Shown here: positions 16,980 through 25,790 of the stretch, in pieces
Layout: every line of letters starts with the position of its first letter
How positions within the stretch are numbered: position 1 is the first letter of the stretch
Assembly (NCBI RefSeq): GCF_001931485.1
Contig: NZ_MSDV01000074.1
Coordinates: 1 to 64,000 of the forward strand
DNA from: Burkholderia sp. SRS-W-2-2016
GTDB lineage: Bacteria; Pseudomonadota; Gammaproteobacteria; Burkholderiales; Burkholderiaceae
Direction of reading: 5' to 3'
Length of the DNA stretch: 64,000 nucleotides
Position numbers and translations under genes: made by a program
Notes under the pieces: model-generated
What the model was told of the DNA's origin: nothing
Databases searched by the model: none
What the model saw: the letters and a program-made list of their open reading frames with translations, nothing else

Positions 16980-17788
16980 CGCGCATCGCTTTAGGGGTTC
17001 AGTACGACGGCGCGGCGTTCGCCGGCTGGCAGTCGCAACCGCACGGCAACACCGTGCAGGACGAACTGGAAAAGGCGTTGCGCGAATTCACGCGCACGCC
17101 GGTGCAGACGATCGTCGCCGGCCGCACCGACCGCGGCGTGCACGGCCTGGGCCAGGTCGTGCATTTCGATACCGAACTCGATCGCGCCGACGTCTCGTGG
17201 GTACGGGGTCCCAACGCGTTCCTGCCGAAGACGATCGGCGTGCAATGGGCGAAGCCGATGCCCGACGATTTCCACGCGCGTTTCTCCGCGTTCGAGCGCA
17301 CCTATTACTACGTGCTGTACGTGAACCCAGTGCGCTCGCCGATGCTGACGACGCGCGCCGGCTGGGTGCACACGCCGCTCGACGTCGACGCGATGCGCGA
17401 GGCCGCCACGCACTTGATCGGCGAACACGACTTCTCGTCGTTCCGTTCGTCGCAATGCCAGTCGAAGACGCCGTTCAAGCATCTGTACCAGATCGACGTG
17501 CAACGCCAAGGTAACTTCGTGCATTTTCGCTTTCGCGCGAATGCATTCCTGCACCACATGGTGCGCAACCTGATGGGCTGTCTGATCGAGATCGGCGCTG
17601 GGCGCCGGCCGGCCGAATGGATGGCCGAGGTACTCGCGGGCCGCAGTCGCGACTGCGCGGCGCCAACCTTTATGCCGGATGGTTTGTACCTCGCGCAGGT
17701 CGGCTATCCTGAGCAATTCGCCGTGCCCGCCGCCGCGACGGGCAGCGTGCCGTGGAGCAGTGTATGGACCGAACAACCGGAAACATGA
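16976..17788 (+). CDS. truA: tRNA pseudouridine(38-40) synthase
   Basis: 270 aa. It converts U38-U40 in the anticodon arm of tRNAs to pseudouridine. The catalytic aspartate is D52 in VAGRTDRGVHGLGQVVHF. FRFRANAFLHHMVRNLMG is the second family signature. Translation begins at GTG 16976, whose last two bases are part of the fimV stop (GTGA), and ends in ATGA shared with trpF, so it is coupled on both sides. The start fits because MTRIALGVQYDGAAFAGWQ is the usual TruA N-terminus. Confidence 0.96.
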   Translation: MTRIALGVQYDGAAFAGWQSQPHGNTVQDELEKALREFTRTPVQTIVAGRTDRGVHGLGQVVHFDTELDRADVSWVRGPNAFLPKTIGVQWAKPMPDDFHARFSAFERTYYYVLYVNPVRSPMLTTRAGWVHTPLDVDAMREAATHLIGEHDFSSFRSSQCQSKTPFKHLYQIDVQRQGNFVHFRFRANAFLHHMVRNLMGCLIEIGAGRRPAEWMAEVLAGRSRDCAAPTFMPDGLYLAQVGYPEQFAVPAAATGSVPWSSVWTEQPET

Positions 17789-18495
17789 ACGCAGCCGACA
17801 CCCCTGCAACCCAGACCGAAGCGGCCGCCCGCCAAAGCGTGCCGCATCGCACGCGGATCAAGCTGTGCGGGCTTTCCAAGCCGGAGGACGTCTCTTGCGC
17901 GATCGATCTCGGCGCCGACGCGATCGGCCTCGTGTTTTATCCGCCGAGCGCGCGCTCGGTGAGCGTCGCCCAGGCGGTCGAACTCGTGCATGACGTGCCG
18001 CCGTTCGTGTCGGTGGTCGGCCTGTTCGTCAATGCGACGCCGGACTGGATCCGCGAAGTCGCGAGCAACGTGAACCTGACGCTGCTGCAGTTTCACGGCG
18101 ACGAGACGCCCGAGCAGTGCGAAACGCTTGCTGGCGTTGCGGGTTTGCCTTGGTTGCGCGCGCTGCGGGTTGCGGCGGATACTCAATCGGCCGATTTGGT
18201 AAAATCGGCGTTCAATTATTCGGCTGCCAGTGGCCTCCTGTTCGACACCCATGTCGAAGGCTACGGCGGCGGCGGGAAGGTTTTCGATTGGTCACTTATT
18301 CCAGCAGAGCTCGCGCGTCGGGCCGTTTTGAGTGGTGGGTTGAACACGCAAAACGTCAATGATGCGATCCATCGCGTGCGCCCGTACGCGGTCGATGTCT
18401 CGAGCGGCATCGAAGTACCGGGCGCCCGGGGCGTGAAGGATCACGCCCGGATGGCGGCGTTCGTGCGCGCGGTGCGCGCGGCGGATGTCGAATGA
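17785..18495 (+). CDS. trpF: Phosphoribosylanthranilate isomerase
   Basis: 236 aa. It catalyses the Amadori rearrangement in tryptophan synthesis on a TIM barrel. The catalytic cysteine is in RIKLCGLSKPEDV (C28 from the start used here) and the catalytic aspartate in YAVDVSSGIEVPG. The ATG at 17785 overlaps the truA stop. Two slightly longer in-frame starts exist inside truA (from 17752). The first 22 residues (Ala/Thr/Gln-rich) are outside the conserved fold. trpF-trpB-trpA are together while the other trp genes are elsewhere, as is common in this group. Confidence 0.95.
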   Translation: MNAADTPATQTEAAARQSVPHRTRIKLCGLSKPEDVSCAIDLGADAIGLVFYPPSARSVSVAQAVELVHDVPPFVSVVGLFVNATPDWIREVASNVNLTLLQFHGDETPEQCETLAGVAGLPWLRALRVAADTQSADLVKSAFNYSAASGLLFDTHVEGYGGGGKVFDWSLIPAELARRAVLSGGLNTQNVNDAIHRVRPYAVDVSSGIEVPGARGVKDHARMAAFVRAVRAADVE

Positions 18496-18554
18496 TTCTG
18501 GCTCACGAGCCTTCGCAATGAAGGTCGTCGGCCATTCTGAGAAGAGTGATCACC

Positions 18555-19748
18555 ATGTATAACTTGCCTGACGAAAGAGGCCACTTCGGCCAGTTTGGCG
18601 GCGTGTTCGTCGCTGAAACGCTGTTCTCCGCGCTCACCGAGCTGCGCGAGTCCTACGAGAAATATCAGAAAGACCCGGACTTCGTCGCCGAATACGAGCG
18701 CGAGCTGAAGTATTTCGTGGGTCGTCCTTCGCCGATTTATCACGCACAGCGCTGGAGCGAATTGCTCGGCGGCGCGCAGATTTATCTGAAGCGCGAAGAC
18801 CTGAATCACACCGGTGCGCACAAGATCAATAACGTGATTGGCCAGGCATTGCTCGCCAAGCGTATGGGCAAGCCGCGCGTGATCGCGGAAACCGGCGCCG
18901 GCCAGCACGGCGTCGCGACCGCGACGATCGCCGCGCGCTTCGGGATGGAATGCGTGGTCTACATGGGCGCCGAAGACGTGCGCCGCCAGGCCGCCAACGT
19001 CTATCGGATGAAGCTGCTCGGCGCGACCGTCGTGCCGGTCGAATCGGGCTCGCGAACGCTGAAGGACGCGCTCAATGAAGCGATGCGCGACTGGGTCACC
19101 AACGTCGAAAACACCTTCTACATCATCGGTACCGTAGCCGGTCCGCACCCGTATCCGATGATGGTGCGCGACTTCCAGCGCGTGATCGGCGACGAATGCA
19201 AGGTGCAGATGCCCGAACTCGCTGGCCGCCAGCCGGACGCGGTGATTGCGTGCGTCGGTGGTGGATCGAACGCGATGGGGATCTTTTACCCGTATATCGA
19301 AGACACTTCGGTGCAGTTGATCGGTGTCGAAGCGGCTGGCGATGGTATTGAGACCGGTCGCCATGCGGCGTCGCTGATCGGCGGCAGCCCGGGCGTGCTG
19401 CACGGCAACCGCACATACCTGCTGCAGGACGAAAACGGTCAGATCATCGAGACGCATTCGGTGTCGGCCGGCCTCGACTATCCGGGTGTCGGTCCCGAGC
19501 ATGCGTGGCTAAAGGACAGCAATCGCGCGCAATACGTTGGCATCACCGACGAAGAAGCGCTGAAAGCATTCCACGACTGCTGCCGGATCGAGGGCATCAT
19601 CCCCGCGCTGGAGTCGAGCCACGCGCTCGCTTACGCGACGAAGCTCGCTCCCACCCTGGCAAAGGACAAGGTCCTGCTGGTCAACCTGTCGGGCCGTGGC
19701 GACAAGGATATGCATACGGTCGCGGAGCGATCGGGCATTCAGTTCTGA
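18555..19748 (+). CDS. trpB: Tryptophan synthase beta chain
   Basis: 397 aa. It is a PLP enzyme joining indole (from TrpA) and serine to tryptophan. The PLP lysine is K90 in HTGAHKINNVIGQAL, and the phosphate loop is VGGGSNAMGIF. MYNLPDERGHFGQFGG is the conserved N-terminus, so ATG 18555 is preferred over a GTG 9 nt upstream. It lies 59 bp after trpF. A DNA methyltransferase gene begins 9 bp after its stop and separates it from trpA, its partner subunit. Confidence 0.97.
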   Translation: MYNLPDERGHFGQFGGVFVAETLFSALTELRESYEKYQKDPDFVAEYERELKYFVGRPSPIYHAQRWSELLGGAQIYLKREDLNHTGAHKINNVIGQALLAKRMGKPRVIAETGAGQHGVATATIAARFGMECVVYMGAEDVRRQAANVYRMKLLGATVVPVESGSRTLKDALNEAMRDWVTNVENTFYIIGTVAGPHPYPMMVRDFQRVIGDECKVQMPELAGRQPDAVIACVGGGSNAMGIFYPYIEDTSVQLIGVEAAGDGIETGRHAASLIGGSPGVLHGNRTYLLQDENGQIIETHSVSAGLDYPGVGPEHAWLKDSNRAQYVGITDEEALKAFHDCCRIEGIIPALESSHALAYATKLAPTLAKDKVLLVNLSGRGDKDMHTVAERSGIQF

Positions 19749-19757
19749 GCCACGACG

Positions 19758-20672
19758 ATGCGTGACGAGTTCGACCAGCCGCAGCCGGCGCTTGAAACTA
19801 CGAATCCGGCCGCCGAGGTAGCGGCGGCCGCGGCACCCGCGCCATTACTGGCGCAGGTGCCGGCCGGCATCCAGCTGTTGAACCGCGATTTTCTGACCGA
19901 TACAGCGAACATTCCCGACGGCTCGATCGATCTGATCGTGTGCGATCCGCCGTACGGCTTGGGCAAGGATTACGGCAACGATTCCGACATGCGGACCGGC
20001 GAGGAATTTCTCGTCTGGACCCGCGGTTGGCTCGAGCTGGCAATCCCGAAGCTCAAGCCTTCGGGTTCGCTGTACATCTTCTGCACCTGGCAGTACGCGC
20101 CGGAAATCTTCAGCTTCCTGAAGACCAAGCTCGTGATGATCAACGAGATCATCTGGGACCGGCGCGTGCCGAGTATGGGCGGCACCACCCGCCGCTTTAC
20201 GTCGGTGCACGACAACATCGGTTTTTTCGCGGTGGCGAAGGACTATTTCTTCGATCTCGATCCCGTCCGCATCCCATACGATGCAGCCACGAAGAAGGCG
20301 CGTTCGCGTAAGTTGTTCGAAGGAAGCAAGTGGTTGGAGATCGGCTATAACCCGAAGGACGTCTGGTCGATCTCGCGATTGCATCGGCAGCACGCCGAAC
20401 GCGTCGCGCACCCGACCCAGAAGCCTCTGGAAATCGTCGAGCGGATGGTGTTGTCCAGTTGTCCGAAGGGCGGGCGCGTGCTCGACCCGTTCATGGGCAG
20501 CGGCACCACCGCAGTCGCTTGCGTCCGTCATCAGCGCGAATTCGTCGGCTATGAGATCAACGAAAGTTATTGCGCGATAGCGCGCGAGCGCGTGAGCGCC
20601 GCCGCGACTCCCGCTGCACCACGTCGAAGCCGGGCCAAGCCGAAAGTGCAACCGTCGACCGAAGTGCAGTAA
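19758..20672 (+). CDS. Orphan DNA methyltransferase (N6-adenine/N4-cytosine, beta-type order)
   Basis: 304 aa. The catalytic motif IV DPPY is at 63-66 (LIVCDPPYGLGKDYG) and the AdoMet-binding motif I is at 243-251 (LDPFMGSGTTAVAC). The order catalytic-then-SAM defines the beta class. A variable Ala-rich N-terminus of about 35 residues precedes the domain. Between the motifs are SGSLYIFCTWQYAP and RQHAERVAHPTQKPLEI, the latter typical of motif X/I neighbours in these enzymes. DPPY points to adenine-N6, although beta-class N4-cytosine enzymes can share it. No restriction gene is nearby, so it is probably a regulatory or solitary methylase. It sits inside the trp cluster, 9 bp after trpB. From memory, a Burkholderia methylase in this position has been linked to an epigenetic role; I cannot confirm its target here. 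Confidence 0.88.
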   Translation: MRDEFDQPQPALETTNPAAEVAAAAAPAPLLAQVPAGIQLLNRDFLTDTANIPDGSIDLIVCDPPYGLGKDYGNDSDMRTGEEFLVWTRGWLELAIPKLKPSGSLYIFCTWQYAPEIFSFLKTKLVMINEIIWDRRVPSMGGTTRRFTSVHDNIGFFAVAKDYFFDLDPVRIPYDAATKKARSRKLFEGSKWLEIGYNPKDVWSISRLHRQHAERVAHPTQKPLEIVERMVLSSCPKGGRVLDPFMGSGTTAVACVRHQREFVGYEINESYCAIARERVSAAATPAAPRRSRAKPKVQPSTEVQ

Positions 20673-20677
20673 AGCGT

Positions 20678-20707
20678 GCAAATTGCCGCCAACGGGCGGC
20701 AATTTGC
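20678..20707 (+). other. Perfect 13-bp hairpin before trpA
   Basis: GCAAATTGCCGCC (20678-20690), loop AACG, then the exact complement GGCGGCAATTTGC (20695-20707). No T-run follows. It lies in the 75-bp gap between the methyltransferase and trpA and may tune read-through or mRNA stability. Confidence 0.6.
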
Positions 20708-20747
20708 CGTGGACTGAACGCAATAGCCCCCATTCGAGAATATTTCC

Positions 20748-21560
20748 ATGTCCCGTATCAAGAACACGTTTGCCGCGCTGTCCGCCCAGGGTAAGAAAGG
20801 CTTGATCCCGTTCATGACGGCCGGCGACCCCGATCCGGCGCGCACGGTCGAATTCATGCACGCGCTCGCCGCCGGCGGCGCGGATGTGATCGAACTCGGT
20901 GTGCCGTTTTCCGATCCGATGGCCGACGGCCCGGTGATCCAGCAGTCGTCCGAACGCGCGCTGGCGCGCGGCGTGTCGCTGCGTCACGTGCTGGCCGACG
21001 TCAAACGCTTCCGCGAAACCGACGACAAGACGCCCGTCGTGCTGATGGGCTACGCGAATCCGATCGAGCGGATGGGCGCCGACGCCTTCGCGCAGGCAGC
21101 GAAAGAAGCCGGCGTCGACGGCGTGCTGGTGGTCGATTACCCGCCGGAAGAAGCTGCTAACTTCGCGCAACAGATGCAATCTGCCGGTATCGATCCGATC
21201 TTCCTGCTGGCGCCGACGTCGACCGACGAGCGCATCGCCGAAGTCGGCCGGATCGCCAGCGGTTATGTCTACTATGTGTCGCTGAAAGGGGTCACCGGCG
21301 CGGCAAATCTGGACGTTTCCAGCATCGCGAGTAAAATCCCGGCCATCAAGTCGCGCGTCCCCCTGCCGGTGGGCGTCGGTTTCGGCATCCGCGACGCGCA
21401 AACGGCGCGTGCGGTGGCCGGTGTGGCCGACGCCGTCGTGATCGGCAGCCGTATCGTCCAGTTGCTCGAACAGGCAGCGCCCGATGTCGCTGCCCAGACG
21501 CTGCAACGCTTCGTCGCCGAAGTGCGCGAAGCGCTCGATAGCGTCGCGACTGCCCGATAA
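20748..21560 (+). CDS. trpA: Tryptophan synthase alpha chain
   Basis: 270 aa. It cleaves indole-3-glycerol phosphate to indole, which is channelled to TrpB. Both catalytic acids are visible: E49 in DVIELGVPFSDP and D60 in ADGPVIQ. The phosphate-site motifs GVGFGIRD and DAVVIGSRIV are near the C-terminus. It lies 75 bp after the methyltransferase, with a perfect hairpin in the gap, and 78 bp before accD. Confidence 0.97.
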   Translation: MSRIKNTFAALSAQGKKGLIPFMTAGDPDPARTVEFMHALAAGGADVIELGVPFSDPMADGPVIQQSSERALARGVSLRHVLADVKRFRETDDKTPVVLMGYANPIERMGADAFAQAAKEAGVDGVLVVDYPPEEAANFAQQMQSAGIDPIFLLAPTSTDERIAEVGRIASGYVYYVSLKGVTGAANLDVSSIASKIPAIKSRVPLPVGVGFGIRDAQTARAVAGVADAVVIGSRIVQLLEQAAPDVAAQTLQRFVAEVREALDSVATAR

Positions 21561-21638
21561 CAGTTATTTTTGTCGCGGTAACGTGAGCGGCGGGCTAGTC
21601 CCGCCGTTCGCGCGATCGCTGACCCAGAAGGATTCCCT

Positions 21639-22511
21639 ATGAGCTGGCTCGATAAGCTGCTGCCGCCGAAAATCAAACAAACCGACCCGAAGAACCGCAA
21701 GGGGATTCCGGAAGGCCTGTGGATCAAGTGCCCGTCGTGCGAAGCGGTGCTGTATCGCAACGACGTCGAGGCCAATCTGCATGTTTGCCCGAAGTGCGAT
21801 CATCACATGCGCATCGGCGCGCGTGAGCGGCTCGACAGCCTGCTCGATCCGGAAGGCCGCTACGAAATCGGCCAGGAAATCGTCCCGGTCGACGCGCTGA
21901 AGTTCAAGGACAGCCGCAAATATCCCGAGCGCCTGAAAGAGGCGATGGACGATACCGACGAAACCGACGCAATGGTCGTGATGGGCGGTGCGATCCACAC
22001 GCTGCCGGTGGTGGTCGCGAACTTCGAGTTCTCGTTTATGGGCGGTTCGATGGGTTCGGTGGTCGGCGAGCGTTTCGCGCGCGGCGCGCAGAACGCGCTC
22101 GAACAGAAGGTGCCGTTTATCTGCGTGACCTCCTCGGGCGGCGCGCGGATGCAGGAAAGCCTGCTGTCGCTGATGCAGATGGCGAAAACCACCGCGATGC
22201 TGACGAAGCTGTCCGAAGCCAAGCTGCCGTTCATCTCCGTGCTGACCGACCCGACGATGGGCGGGGTGTCCGCGAGTTTCGCGTTCCTCGGCGACGTCGT
22301 GATCGCCGAGCCGAAGGCGCTGATCGGTTTTGCCGGCCCGCGCGTGATCGAGCAGACCGTGCGCGAGAAGCTGCCGGAAGGCTTCCAGCGTGCCGAGTTC
22401 CTGCTGCAGAAGGGCGCGATCGACATGATCGTCGACCGCCGCAAGCTGCGCGAAGAAATCGCGCAATTGCTGGCGCTGTTGAGCCATCAACCGGCGGACG
22501 CCGTCGCGTAA
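21639..22511 (+). CDS. accD: Acetyl-CoA carboxylase carboxyltransferase subunit beta
   Basis: 290 aa. With AccA it transfers the carboxyl group from biotin to acetyl-CoA, giving malonyl-CoA for fatty-acid synthesis. The four-cysteine zinc ribbon is C31-x2-C34 and C50-x2-C53 (KCPSCEAVLY, HVCPKCDHHM). The crotonase-like core includes TSSGGARMQESLLSLMQMAK and DPTMGGVSASFA. The order accD-folC is widely conserved in proteobacteria. A GC-rich hairpin lies downstream at 22593-22626. Confidence 0.97.
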   Translation: MSWLDKLLPPKIKQTDPKNRKGIPEGLWIKCPSCEAVLYRNDVEANLHVCPKCDHHMRIGARERLDSLLDPEGRYEIGQEIVPVDALKFKDSRKYPERLKEAMDDTDETDAMVVMGGAIHTLPVVVANFEFSFMGGSMGSVVGERFARGAQNALEQKVPFICVTSSGGARMQESLLSLMQMAKTTAMLTKLSEAKLPFISVLTDPTMGGVSASFAFLGDVVIAEPKALIGFAGPRVIEQTVREKLPEGFQRAEFLLQKGAIDMIVDRRKLREEIAQLLALLSHQPADAVA

Positions 22512-22819
22512 AGCCGGACGGCATCGTCTTCTACGCAAACGGTGGGGCATCGCGATAGACCCGCGGTGACCGCCGGGAAGAACAGTTAAAAGCAGCGCGC
22601 CGCGTGAGCAATCAAGCGGCGCGCTGTCATTTCCGGGATAATCACGCTCGCAAACGATGTGGCGGCGCTTCGGACCCGAAGCGAGGGCGGCTGCACTGGC
22701 GGGTTTGTGCGCATAAACTCTGTGCGGCCGCCTATGCTGAAAGCCTGTGGCCGCCCGCCATTTGCAGCCCGTACCCAGAACCACCCGCGCACCACCGCGA
22801 TTCACTCAAGATTCACCCG
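22512..22819. other. accD-folC intergenic region
   Basis: 308 bp. It contains the hairpin at 22593-22626 and otherwise no recognisable element. An open frame in phase with folC extends back to 22604 but has no conserved sequence and starts inside the hairpin, so it is not used. I see no convincing promoter. Confidence 0.5.
22593..22626 (+). terminator. GC-rich hairpin after accD
   Basis: CAGCGCGCCGC (22593-22603) and its exact complement GCGGCGCGCTG (22616-22626) enclose a 12-nt loop. The 3' side continues TCATTT, which is only a weak T-tract. It may be an intrinsic or partial terminator. Confidence 0.55.
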
Positions 22820-24130
22820 ATGACGACATTCCCCACCCTCGACGCGTGGCTCACGCACCTTGAATCCGCGCATCCGGTCGGCATCGACATGGGTTTGGGG
22901 CGCATCTCCAAAGTCCGCGACGCGATGCAACTGTCGTTCGCGTGCCCGATCATCACGGTCGGCGGCACCAACGGCAAGGGTTCGACCTGCGCGATCATGG
23001 AAGCGATTCTGCTGCGCGCGGGCTACACGGTCGGCTGCCATACGTCGCCGCATCTGCTGTCGTTCAACGAGCGCGCGCGCATCAATGGCGCGATGGCCAG
23101 CGATGCCGATCTGCTGCCGCACTTCGAAGCCGTCGAAGCCGCGCGCCAGAGCCTCGCCGAACCGGTCTCGCTGACCTACTTCGAATTCACGACGCTCGCG
23201 ATCATGAGCCTGTTCGCATCGCGTGGCCTCGACGCGGTGATTTTCGAAGTGGGCCTCGGCGGCCGTCTCGACGCGGTCAATATTCTCGATACCGACTGCG
23301 CGATCGTCACCAGCATCGACCTCGATCACACCGACTATCTCGGCGATACCCGCGAAAAGATCGGCTTCGAAAAAGCCGGCATTTTCCGTCCGGGCAAACC
23401 GGCGATCTGCTCGGATCCGGTGCCGCCGCAATCGCTGATCGATCACGCGGAAAAAGTTGGCGCCGAGTTGTGGCTGTTTGGCCGCGACTTCCGTTACGAA
23501 GGGCAGGCCGGCAGCGAACGTCAGCAGTGGAGCTACGTCGGCCCGACGATGCGCCGTTCGGCGCTCGCGTATCCGTCGCTGCGCGGCGCGAATCAGCTGA
23601 TTAACACGTCGGCGGCATTGGCGGCGCTCGAAGCGCTGCGCGACCGTCTGCCGGTGTCGGCACAGGACATCCGGCTCGGCATCGCCAACGTCGATCTGCC
23701 GGGCCGCTTCCAGGTGCTGCCGGGCAAGCCGGCGATCGTGCTCGACGTCGGCCACAATCCGCACGCGGCCGCGGTGCTCGGCCAGAACCTCGGCAACATG
23801 GGCTTCTTCCCGTACACCTACGCGGTGTTCGGCGCGATGCGCGACAAGGACATCGCCGGCGTGCTCAATCATCTGAAAGGCGAGATCGATCACTGGTGCG
23901 TGACCGATCTGCCGACCCCGCGCGCCGCGTCGGCGCAGGAGCTCGAAACCACGCTGCGCGAATTGGGCGTGGAAGACAGCGCGGACAGCAGCATCACGCG
24001 TTACGAAACACCCGCACAGGCTTTCCAGGACGCGCTAAAACGTGCGTCAGAGAATGATAGAATTATCGTTTTCGGCAGTTTCTATACGGTAGCAGGCGTG
24101 ATGGCCTACCGGAAATCGCAGCAACACTGA
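22820..24130 (+). CDS. folC: Bifunctional folylpolyglutamate / dihydrofolate synthase
   Basis: 436 aa. It adds glutamate to dihydropteroate and to folates, an ATP-dependent Mur-ligase-type reaction. The P-loop is GGTNGKGST (48-56). Further signatures are SPHLLSFNERARING, the Glu/Asp-rich VGLGGRLDAVNILD, and LDVGHNPHAA in the C-terminal domain. ATG 22820 (MTTFPTLDAWLTHLES) is chosen over an unconserved upstream extension. The SPOR protein gene starts 29 bp after its stop. Confidence 0.96.
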   Translation: MTTFPTLDAWLTHLESAHPVGIDMGLGRISKVRDAMQLSFACPIITVGGTNGKGSTCAIMEAILLRAGYTVGCHTSPHLLSFNERARINGAMASDADLLPHFEAVEAARQSLAEPVSLTYFEFTTLAIMSLFASRGLDAVIFEVGLGGRLDAVNILDTDCAIVTSIDLDHTDYLGDTREKIGFEKAGIFRPGKPAICSDPVPPQSLIDHAEKVGAELWLFGRDFRYEGQAGSERQQWSYVGPTMRRSALAYPSLRGANQLINTSAALAALEALRDRLPVSAQDIRLGIANVDLPGRFQVLPGKPAIVLDVGHNPHAAAVLGQNLGNMGFFPYTYAVFGAMRDKDIAGVLNHLKGEIDHWCVTDLPTPRAASAQELETTLRELGVEDSADSSITRYETPAQAFQDALKRASENDRIIVFGSFYTVAGVMAYRKSQQH

Positions 24131-24159
24131 GCGGGCATCAGGCTCGAACCAAGCGATTC

Positions 24160-25140
24160 ATGGGAATTTTCTCGTTCGGCAAGAAAGACGACGCGCCCAG
24201 CCGGCGCGGCGCAAACACCAGTTCCAGTCGGGCCGCCCGGGGTGAGCGCGTCGAGCGGCGCACCCGCCGCACCGAGCGTCCGGTCGACGCCGATGCGATG
24301 TTGCTCGACCCCACGTTGCCGGAAAAGCAGCGCGCGCGGCGCCGGTTGGTCGGCGCGATCGCGCTGGTCGCCGCCGCGGTGATCATCCTGCCGATGGTGC
24401 TGGACTCGCACCCGAAGCCCGTCACCGACGACATCTCGATCGACATCCCCAGCCGCCCCGCGTCCAAGCTCGCCAAATCTCGCGCCAACGAAGACGTGCA
24501 GGCTGGCGTCGCGCCGGACAATCCGCCGGCCGCCGACGCGGGCCTCGCCGCATCGAGCCTCGCGCCTGCAACCACGGCAACCGCCGCGGCCTCCGCCGCC
24601 AAGCCGGCGCCGGCAACGCAAGCGGGCCAGACGGCCCAATCAGCTCAAGCGACCCAAGCCGCTCCGGCAAGCCCCGCGAAACAGGCCACGAATTCGACCG
24701 CCGCCACCGCGCCGGCCACGGCCGCCGCGCCGAAGCCCGCCGCGAAGCCGCAGACCCAGGCGCTCGCCGCGAACACCGCACCCGCGGCGCCTGCGAAGCA
24801 AACCAAACCCCCCGCCGCCGCAACCTCTTCGGACGACGACACCAATTCGCCCACCGCCAGCGCGGACGCTAACTCCGGCACGCCGGCTTCGCCGCCGGGC
24901 AGCCGGTTCGCGGTGCAGCTCGGCGCGTTCGCCAACGAGGCGAACGCACGCAACTGGGTTACCAAGTTGAAAGCGGCGGGTGTACCCGCATATACCGAAC
25001 ATCGTAAGCAGGCCGACGGCTCGACGCTGACGCTGCTGCGCGCCGGCCCGTTCGCTGACCGCGCGGCGGCCACCGAAGCGATCGCGAAGGTCCGCGGGGC
25101 CGGCCTGATGGCGGGTTCGAACGGCAGCGGCGCACAGTAA
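24160..25140 (+). CDS. SPOR-domain membrane protein (DedD-like)
   Basis: 326 aa. A cytoplasmic basic N-terminus is followed by one transmembrane helix at about 63-81 (LVGAIALVAAAVIILPMVL). A long Ala/Pro/Gln/Thr-rich periplasmic linker follows. The C-terminal SPOR domain is at about 247-320 (GSRFAVQLGAFANEANARNW, YTEHRKQADGSTLTLLRAGPF). SPOR domains bind denuded septal peptidoglycan, so a role at the division site is likely. The position folC-SPOR-cvpA-purF matches E. coli folC-dedD-cvpA-purF, which supports the DedD comparison. The linker is poorly conserved by nature, so orthology rests on architecture and context. Confidence 0.88.
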   Translation: MGIFSFGKKDDAPSRRGANTSSSRAARGERVERRTRRTERPVDADAMLLDPTLPEKQRARRRLVGAIALVAAAVIILPMVLDSHPKPVTDDISIDIPSRPASKLAKSRANEDVQAGVAPDNPPAADAGLAASSLAPATTATAAASAAKPAPATQAGQTAQSAQATQAAPASPAKQATNSTAATAPATAAAPKPAAKPQTQALAANTAPAAPAKQTKPPAAATSSDDDTNSPTASADANSGTPASPPGSRFAVQLGAFANEANARNWVTKLKAAGVPAYTEHRKQADGSTLTLLRAGPFADRAAATEAIAKVRGAGLMAGSNGSGAQ

Positions 25141-25147
25141 GTCAGCG

Positions 25148-25702
25148 ATGTTCACTGCCTTCGACTACGCTGTAATGGCGGTGATCGGTTTATCGGCGTT
25201 GCGCGGCGCGTGGCGCGGGTTGCTGTCGGAAGTATTCGGTTTGATCGGCTGGATCGCGGCGTTTTTGCTGGCCTGCGAGTTCGTAGGCTACGTGGTCCCT
25301 TATATCCCGTCCACCTGGCCGGGCGGCGCGTTGACCCAGTGGTTGATCGCGTTTTCGCTGGTGGTGATCGGGGTGGTGCTGGTCGCAAGCGTGGTGAGCG
25401 CGCTGCTGTCGCGCCTCGTGCAGGTCACGGGCCTCGGCGGCGCGGACCGCTCGCTCGGTTTGATGTTCGGCCTCGTACGCGGGGTCGTTCTGGTGCTGAT
25501 TCTGGTCGCCCTTGGAGGCTTGACCGAACTGCCCAAAGAGGAATTCTGGCGCAACGCGCTGCTGCGGCCCTATGCGGTCGAAGGCGTACGCGCAATGAAA
25601 CCATTGCTACCCGAGGCGCTCGCCGCTTACGTCCATGTGGACGACCCGGGCGCCCAGAGCAATGCGCAACAACAGGACTCCGGCGCACACCGGTTGCCTT
25701 GA
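25148..25702 (+). CDS. cvpA: CvpA-family inner-membrane protein
   Basis: 184 aa with about four hydrophobic segments (for example FDYAVMAVIGLSALRGAWRG, IGWIAAFLLACEFVGYVV, WLIAFSLVVIGVVLVASVV and LVRGVVLVLILVALGGL). The motif DRSLGLMFGLVRG is the CvpA signature. In E. coli CvpA is needed for colicin V production and for resistance to bile and other envelope stress; the molecular job is unclear. The gene begins 7 bp after the SPOR gene and directly precedes purF, a very conserved pairing. Confidence 0.92.
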   Translation: MFTAFDYAVMAVIGLSALRGAWRGLLSEVFGLIGWIAAFLLACEFVGYVVPYIPSTWPGGALTQWLIAFSLVVIGVVLVASVVSALLSRLVQVTGLGGADRSLGLMFGLVRGVVLVLILVALGGLTELPKEEFWRNALLRPYAVEGVRAMKPLLPEALAAYVHVDDPGAQSNAQQQDSGAHRLP

Positions 25703-25790
25703 CGTCGTAACGCGTGCCGTCGCCTCACAGCGCGGCCGCGGTCCAGGCAGCGGTTGCCATCACGTATTTCGTACCTTTGAAGGACATGCC

